Source: DATAES01 sp036257895
GTDB taxonomy: Bacteria; Actinomycetota; Acidimicrobiia; Acidimicrobiales; JACDCH01
Length of the DNA: 9,116 nucleotides
Direction of reading: 5' to 3'
NCBI GenBank assembly: GCA_036257895.1
Contig: DATAES010000112.1
Coordinates: forward strand, 1-9,116
Every line of letters starts with the position of its first letter. Position 1 is the stretch's first letter. A model generated the notes under the pieces. That model made no database searches and was not told where the DNA came from. It saw only the letters and a list, made by a program, of their open reading frames with translations. This document shows, piece by piece, positions 5,685 to 9,116 of this stretch. The position numbers and the translations under genes are program-made.

Positions 5685-6794
5685 ATGGCACAGCGATGTC
5701 GTGCGCGACTGTCAAGGACCGTGCTGGCGACGCTGTGCCTCCTCGTCGTGCTGGTCGGCTTCGCTACGCCGGCTCATGCCAAATCATCGAAGGGCCTGCG
5801 GCTGGCGTTCATCAACGGGTTTTCCGCTCCGCAAGACGTCTTCACGGTCGACCCCGGCCACGGAAACGGGAACGGGGCCAAATCGAGCGGGCCGGCCGAA
5901 CAGGTCACCGACGTCGGTGAAGTGTTGCAACTGAGGTGGTCGCCGGCGGGCAACCTCTTCGCGATCCAGACCGTGCCGTTCGGCACGATCATCGTGATGG
6001 CAGCCGACGGCAGCGACCCGCGGGTCGTGGCGACCGACGCCTTCCTCGGCGAGTTCTCGCCCGACGGTGGCCGGCTGGCGCTGGTGCGGGAGGCCGGCGG
6101 CAACGACGACATCTGGATCGTCGATCTGGCCACGGGCGCACTCACTCCGACCGTGACGTTCGCCGTCGAGGGATTCACGTCGCATCTCGCCTGGTCACCG
6201 GACGGCACCCGGCTGGCTTTCGACCGCACCGACTGCCCCGGCGGGACCGGGTGCAGCGAACCACAGCTCATCGTCGTCGACGCCGGCGGTACGGCGCGCA
6301 ACACCGTCGCCGTTGGCACCGATCCGTCGTGGTCACCGGACAGCCTTCAGCTGGCGTTCTCTGGACCGCTGGGCGAGGTGCGTGTCGTAGCGGCGGCGGG
6401 GGGTGCGGCCCGCACCATCGCGACGCGAACGCTGGGTGCCCCGACGGTTCTGGCCTGGCAGCCCACCGGGAAGGTGATCGCGTTCTTCACCGGTGACCAG
6501 AACCCCCTCGAGGACACGTTCTCGATCGCCACGGTGCGCCCCGATGGCACGAAGCTCGACTCCTTGCGGCTGAAGGGTTTCTCGGCGTTCGACCTGGCCT
6601 GGTCGCCGAGCGGTAAGGACCTCGCGTTCGGAGCCTCCTACGAAACGCCGGACGGGTTCGCGTTCGACGTGTTCGGCGTGAACCAACACCTCGGCGCGCT
6701 GCGGAACCTCACCAACACCGGCGTCGCGTTCGGCTCCGAGTGGGCACCCGCACCGACCGGTCGCCACGATCCCGTGTCTGTCCCTGGTCCGTGA
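5685..6794 (+). CDS. Secreted PD40 / TolB-like beta-propeller protein
   Basis: A 369-residue exported protein. Residues 1-32 form a Sec signal peptide: a basic start MAQRCRARLSR, a hydrophobic core (VLATLCLLVVLVGF) and an AHA-type cleavage site before Lys33. There is no lipobox and no C-terminal membrane anchor. The mature part is a WD40-like (PD40) propeller with repeated x-W-S-P-x-G cores: RWSPAGN 84-90, EFSPDGG 123-129, AWSPDGT 169-175, SWSPDS 215-220, AWQPTGK 257-263 and AWSPSGK 305-311, with EWAPAP 352-357 closing the ring. That is six blades, as in the TolB propeller. Each blade has the DIWIVD-like exit strand. The single CPGGTGC pair (184-190) may form a disulfide. No enzymatic residues are evident; binding or scaffolding is likely. 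ATG 5685 has GGAGGGG four bases ahead. It converges on the RCC1/SBBP gene. Confidence 0.88.
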   Translation: MAQRCRARLSRTVLATLCLLVVLVGFATPAHAKSSKGLRLAFINGFSAPQDVFTVDPGHGNGNGAKSSGPAEQVTDVGEVLQLRWSPAGNLFAIQTVPFGTIIVMAADGSDPRVVATDAFLGEFSPDGGRLALVREAGGNDDIWIVDLATGALTPTVTFAVEGFTSHLAWSPDGTRLAFDRTDCPGGTGCSEPQLIVVDAGGTARNTVAVGTDPSWSPDSLQLAFSGPLGEVRVVAAAGGAARTIATRTLGAPTVLAWQPTGKVIAFFTGDQNPLEDTFSIATVRPDGTKLDSLRLKGFSAFDLAWSPSGKDLAFGASYETPDGFAFDVFGVNQHLGALRNLTNTGVAFGSEWAPAPTGRHDPVSVPGP

Positions 6795-6892
6795 GGTCGC
6801 CCCGCCGACCCTGGTGACACCCCCACACCCGATCTTCCTGGACAGATCACCTGGCAACCTCCGGAACGCAGGGCAAGGCTGGCCGCGCGCGA
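6795..6892. terminator. Convergent gap with short hairpins, weak terminator candidates
   Basis: The 98 bases between two convergent stop codons contain GGTCG/CGACC (6795-6799 with 6806-6810) directly after the propeller stop, and GATCT/AGATC (6831-6835 with 6844-6848). Both have five-pair stems and no T-run, so factor-independent termination is uncertain. Confidence 0.25.
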
Positions 6893-9116
6893 CTACCCGA
6901 AGGCTGGGATCGATTGTGGTGTGGGGGTCGCGGTCGCGGTGGTCCCGTCGCCGAGCTGGCCCGCGGCGTTCGCACCCCAGGCGAAGACAGCGCCTGACTG
7001 GAGTCGTGCGAACGAGTCGTTCGCGCCAGCGGTGATGGTGGCGACGTTCGCGACGGGCACGGCGACCGGTGTCGTCCGATCCGTGAACGTTCCGTCGCCG
7101 ATCTGACCGAAGGAGTTGTCGCCCCAACACTTCATCGTGCCGTTCGGGCGCACCGCGCACGAGTGGTACAAGCCACCGGCGAGCGAGGAAGTGTTCGACA
7201 GTCCGACGACCACAACTGGTGACTTTCGGTTGATCGTCGTGCCGTCACCGACCTGACCGCTGTCGTTGAGGCCCCAACACCGCACGCCCCCGCCCGTGAC
7301 GATGGCGCACGTGCTTTGCCCGAGGACCTTGATCGCGGTGACGGACGAGAGGCCGACCACGGTTACCGGCGTGTGGTGCTCGACGAGCGTGCCGTCACCG
7401 AGTTGCCCGTAGGCATTCGAGCCCCAGCACTTCACCGTTGTGTCGGAGAGCAACGCACAACTGTGGTCTGTCCCGGCCGAGACTGCCGTCGCGGTTCCGA
7501 TGCCCGACACGACGACGGGCTTCGTGCGGGTGATGGTGGAGTTGTCACCGAGCTGACCGTGCGCATTCGCGCCCCAACACCGAACGGTGCGGTTGGATCT
7601 CACCACGCACGTGTGATTCTTCAACGAGCTGATCGCCGTCGCGTCGAACAACCCGAAGACCAGGGTCGGCGCCAGCTGGTTCGTGGTGGTGCCGTCGCCG
7701 ATCTGACCGAACGAGTTGTCGCCCCAGCACTGAACGCTTCCGGCCAGCAATGAACAGGTGTGTTTCGCGCCCGCTGCCAGCGCTGCGGGGTTTGTGAGCC
7801 CGGACACCGGCACCGGCGCCAGCCGGTTCGTGGTGGTGCCGTCACCGAGTTCACCCGAGGAGTTGGATCCCCAGCACAACACCGTTCCCTCATGCTTCTG
7901 CGCGCACGCGTGGGGACCGCCGGCGATGATGCTCTTCGTCGTCGCCGGTTTGGCGTTGAGCGTCAAAGCCGAGGCCGGGCCGGTTCCGACCGTGTTCGTG
8001 GCGGTCACCGAGCACTGGTAGGTCTTGCCGTTGGTCAGTGGGGCAACCGTGATCGGACTACTCGGACCGGATACCGAACCGGGCACGCCACCGGTTGGCG
8101 ACGCGCATGAGGCGGTGTAGGACGGCAAGACTCCACCGTCGTCGCTCGGTGCTTGGAACGAAACTATGAGCGACCCGGTGGCCGGTTGCGCCGCAGCGTT
8201 CTCGGGAGCCCCCGGCTCGGTTGGCACCAGTTCCCCGTACTTGGACAAGAAGGCATCACTCGTGCCGAAGCTCGGTGGATGAGCCCTCGGGACGTGACCG
8301 TCCGCCGTGCCGGACACGTACACGTTCCCGAATGCATCAGCGAACAGCCCGGACGGATCTTCGTTCCCGGGCCCGCCGTATTGATGGATGAAGAGCGGAT
8401 CGCCTGCCGCGTCGTACTTCAGGAGGACGACATCGTGCTGGCCCCCGAAGCCTTCGGGCGCGCCCACCGCTTGTCCCGCCACATATCCGGTCGCATACAC
8501 CTCACCGGATCCGTTGCGTGCGATGGAGGTACCCGCATCGTCTGCGCTCGATCCGAATCGATGCACCCACTGCCGTACCCCTGACGCGTCGTACGCGGCG
8601 ACAAACCCGTCGTTGCCGCCCGCTGGCGGGTCGAGCGAGGGCACGACGTCGTCCGCAGTCGTCGATCCCGTCAGGTCGGCGTTGCCGGCTGCGTCGACTG
8701 TCACCGGTCCACCAGTCGTCGTACCGGGGAGTGCGTGGACCCACGCGATTGTGCCGGTCGGATCAAACTTCTGGAGGAACGCGCCGGCGTCGGTTTCGGG
8801 CGAGCCGAATAATCCACCGGTCGTCGTACCGGAGACGTAAACGTCACCCGCGCTGTCGACCGCGACACCGCCGGCAGAGTCATCACCCTGGGGGTCGCTC
8901 CCGCCGATTTCGTGCGACCACAGTTGGTTGCCGGATGGGTCGAACTTCACCACGAGGACGTTGTCGCAGCACGTGATGGTGGGAAAGCGGACGACGAACG
9001 TGTCCGTACCCGCGACGACGGCGTTGCCCGATGAGTCGACCGCTACCGACTGGCCGAACTCGGGAGCGGTTGTGCCGGACTGGTGAACCCATAGCGCCGT
9101 GCCCGATGCGTCGAAC
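6893..9116 (-). CDS. Large repeat protein: SBBP propeller + fibronectin III + RCC1 repeats (N-terminus beyond window)
   Basis: The frame is open to the right edge, so the start and any signal peptide lie outside; 740 residues are visible. Numbering from the GTG at 8953, residues before about 240, plus 54 more up to the edge, are SBBP-type propeller repeats. These share KFDPSGN-x-LW and VAVDSAGDVYVSGTT motifs, with about five copies seen. Residues 244-337 are a fibronectin type III domain (PTEPGAP to SALTLN) with Cys283 and Cys314 likely bonded. Residues about 341-686 hold seven RCC1 repeats with the HTC...CWG-x-N-x-x-GQ-x-GDGTT signature. The stop is TAG at 6893. All parts are beta-rich, cysteine-paired and lack catalytic motifs, so an exported surface or binding protein is the best guess. 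The internal GTG at 8953 is not a credible start because SBBP text continues upstream of it. Confidence 0.88.
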   Translation of the reverse strand, partial: FDASGTALWVHQSGTTAPEFGQSVAVDSSGNAVVAGTDTFVVRFPTITCCDNVLVVKFDPSGNQLWSHEIGGSDPQGDDSAGGVAVDSAGDVYVSGTTTGGLFGSPETDAGAFLQKFDPTGTIAWVHALPGTTTGGPVTVDAAGNADLTGSTTADDVVPSLDPPAGGNDGFVAAYDASGVRQWVHRFGSSADDAGTSIARNGSGEVYATGYVAGQAVGAPEGFGGQHDVVLLKYDAAGDPLFIHQYGGPGNEDPSGLFADAFGNVYVSGTADGHVPRAHPPSFGTSDAFLSKYGELVPTEPGAPENAAAQPATGSLIVSFQAPSDDGGVLPSYTASCASPTGGVPGSVSGPSSPITVAPLTNGKTYQCSVTATNTVGTGPASALTLNAKPATTKSIIAGGPHACAQKHEGTVLCWGSNSSGELGDGTTTNRLAPVPVSGLTNPAALAAGAKHTCSLLAGSVQCWGDNSFGQIGDGTTTNQLAPTLVFGLFDATAISSLKNHTCVVRSNRTVRCWGANAHGQLGDNSTITRTKPVVVSGIGTATAVSAGTDHSCALLSDTTVKCWGSNAYGQLGDGTLVEHHTPVTVVGLSSVTAIKVLGQSTCAIVTGGGVRCWGLNDSGQVGDGTTINRKSPVVVVGLSNTSSLAGGLYHSCAVRPNGTMKCWGDNSFGQIGDGTFTDRTTPVAVPVANVATITAGANDSFARLQSGAVFAWGANAAGQLGDGTTATATPTPQSIPAFG
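6896..7933 (-). repeat. Seven tandem RCC1 repeats, period about 50 codons
   Basis: Each unit of about 150 bases encodes H-[STA]-C, about nine residues, C-W-G, then GQ-x-GDGT. The Cys pairs are at residues 350/360, 400/409, 449/459, 499/509, 549/559 and 599/609. The seventh unit has Phe648 and Ala658 in these places. Seven units equal one full RCC1 propeller. The units are similar enough in DNA to give long direct repeats, including 7092-7131 against 7692-7731. Confidence 0.85.
7943..8224 (-). other. Fibronectin type III domain linking the two propellers
   Basis: This segment encodes PTEPGAPENAAAQPATGSL, then IVSFQAPSDDGGVLPSYTASC and PITVAPLTNGKTYQCSVTATN. It ends with GTGPASALTLNAKP. These are the standard strands of bacterial extracellular Fn3 modules, with a Cys in strand C (283) and one in strand F (314). 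It acts as a spacer between the SBBP and RCC1 parts. Confidence 0.8.
8234..9116 (-). repeat. SBBP-type beta-propeller repeats, at least five
   Basis: Repeats of about 45-60 codons carry a [KA][FY]D-x-[ST]G start, a following aromatic-x-H (WVH, WSH, FIH), then AVD-x-[AS]G-[DN]-V-Y-V-[ST]G. The visible copies begin near residues 3, 62, 120 and 179 from the GTG at 8953, with one more copy upstream to the window edge. Further blades are expected beyond the window. Confidence 0.7.

Noticed and set aside
6896..7933. Tandem repeats considered as a CRISPR or VNTR array
   Set aside because: The period of about 150 bases is in frame and encodes RCC1 blades; there are no short identical repeats with unique spacers.

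Overview
The window is GC-rich DNA with strongly G/C-biased third codon positions. It carries several protein families typical of Actinomycetota: an MDMPI-type metal-binding protein, two proteins of the PPOX/F420-dependent flavin-fold superfamily, a DUF899 protein, VOC, SDR and ASCH proteins. Large secreted repeat proteins are common in uncultured actinobacteria such as Acidimicrobiia, but the lineage is an inference from gene content, not from a marker gene. I see no rRNA, convincing tRNA, CRISPR array, insertion sequence or integrase.

Layout, left to right. 1-144: leader DNA with a tRNA-Cys-like but non-folding stretch. 145-720 (+): mycothiol-dependent maleylpyruvate isomerase-like (TIGR03086-type) protein. 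805-1164 (-): the C-terminal half only of a phytanoyl-CoA dioxygenase, a 5'-truncated pseudogene. 1318-1950 (+): PPOX-fold, probably F420- or flavin-binding protein, with a strong Shine-Dalgarno at an upstream GTG. 2024-2707 and 2768-3424 (both -): a DUF899 thioredoxin-like protein downstream of a SAM methyltransferase, probably one transcript. 3487-3792 and 3862-4542 (both +): an ASCH-domain protein and an SDR oxidoreductase. 4569-5000 and 5066-5470 (both -): a VOC (glyoxalase-fold) protein downstream of a short F420-dependent PPOX protein, probably one transcript. 5471-5684: a control region with a perfect inverted repeat. 5685-6794 (+): secreted PD40/TolB-like beta-propeller. 6893-9116 (-): a large protein running off the right edge, made of SBBP beta-propeller repeats, a fibronectin type III domain and seven RCC1 repeats.

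The left two thirds are small redox, cofactor and detoxification-type genes in short one- or two-gene units with many strand changes. I cannot join them into one pathway. The right third is different: two convergent genes for exported or probably exported beta-propeller proteins of three propeller families (PD40, SBBP, RCC1). The most informative observations are in the large repeat protein: a 50-residue RCC1 period with a conserved Cys pair per repeat, both cysteines lost together in the last repeat, and a 40-bp block repeated at exactly 600 bp. No clear novel defence or biosynthetic system is visible.
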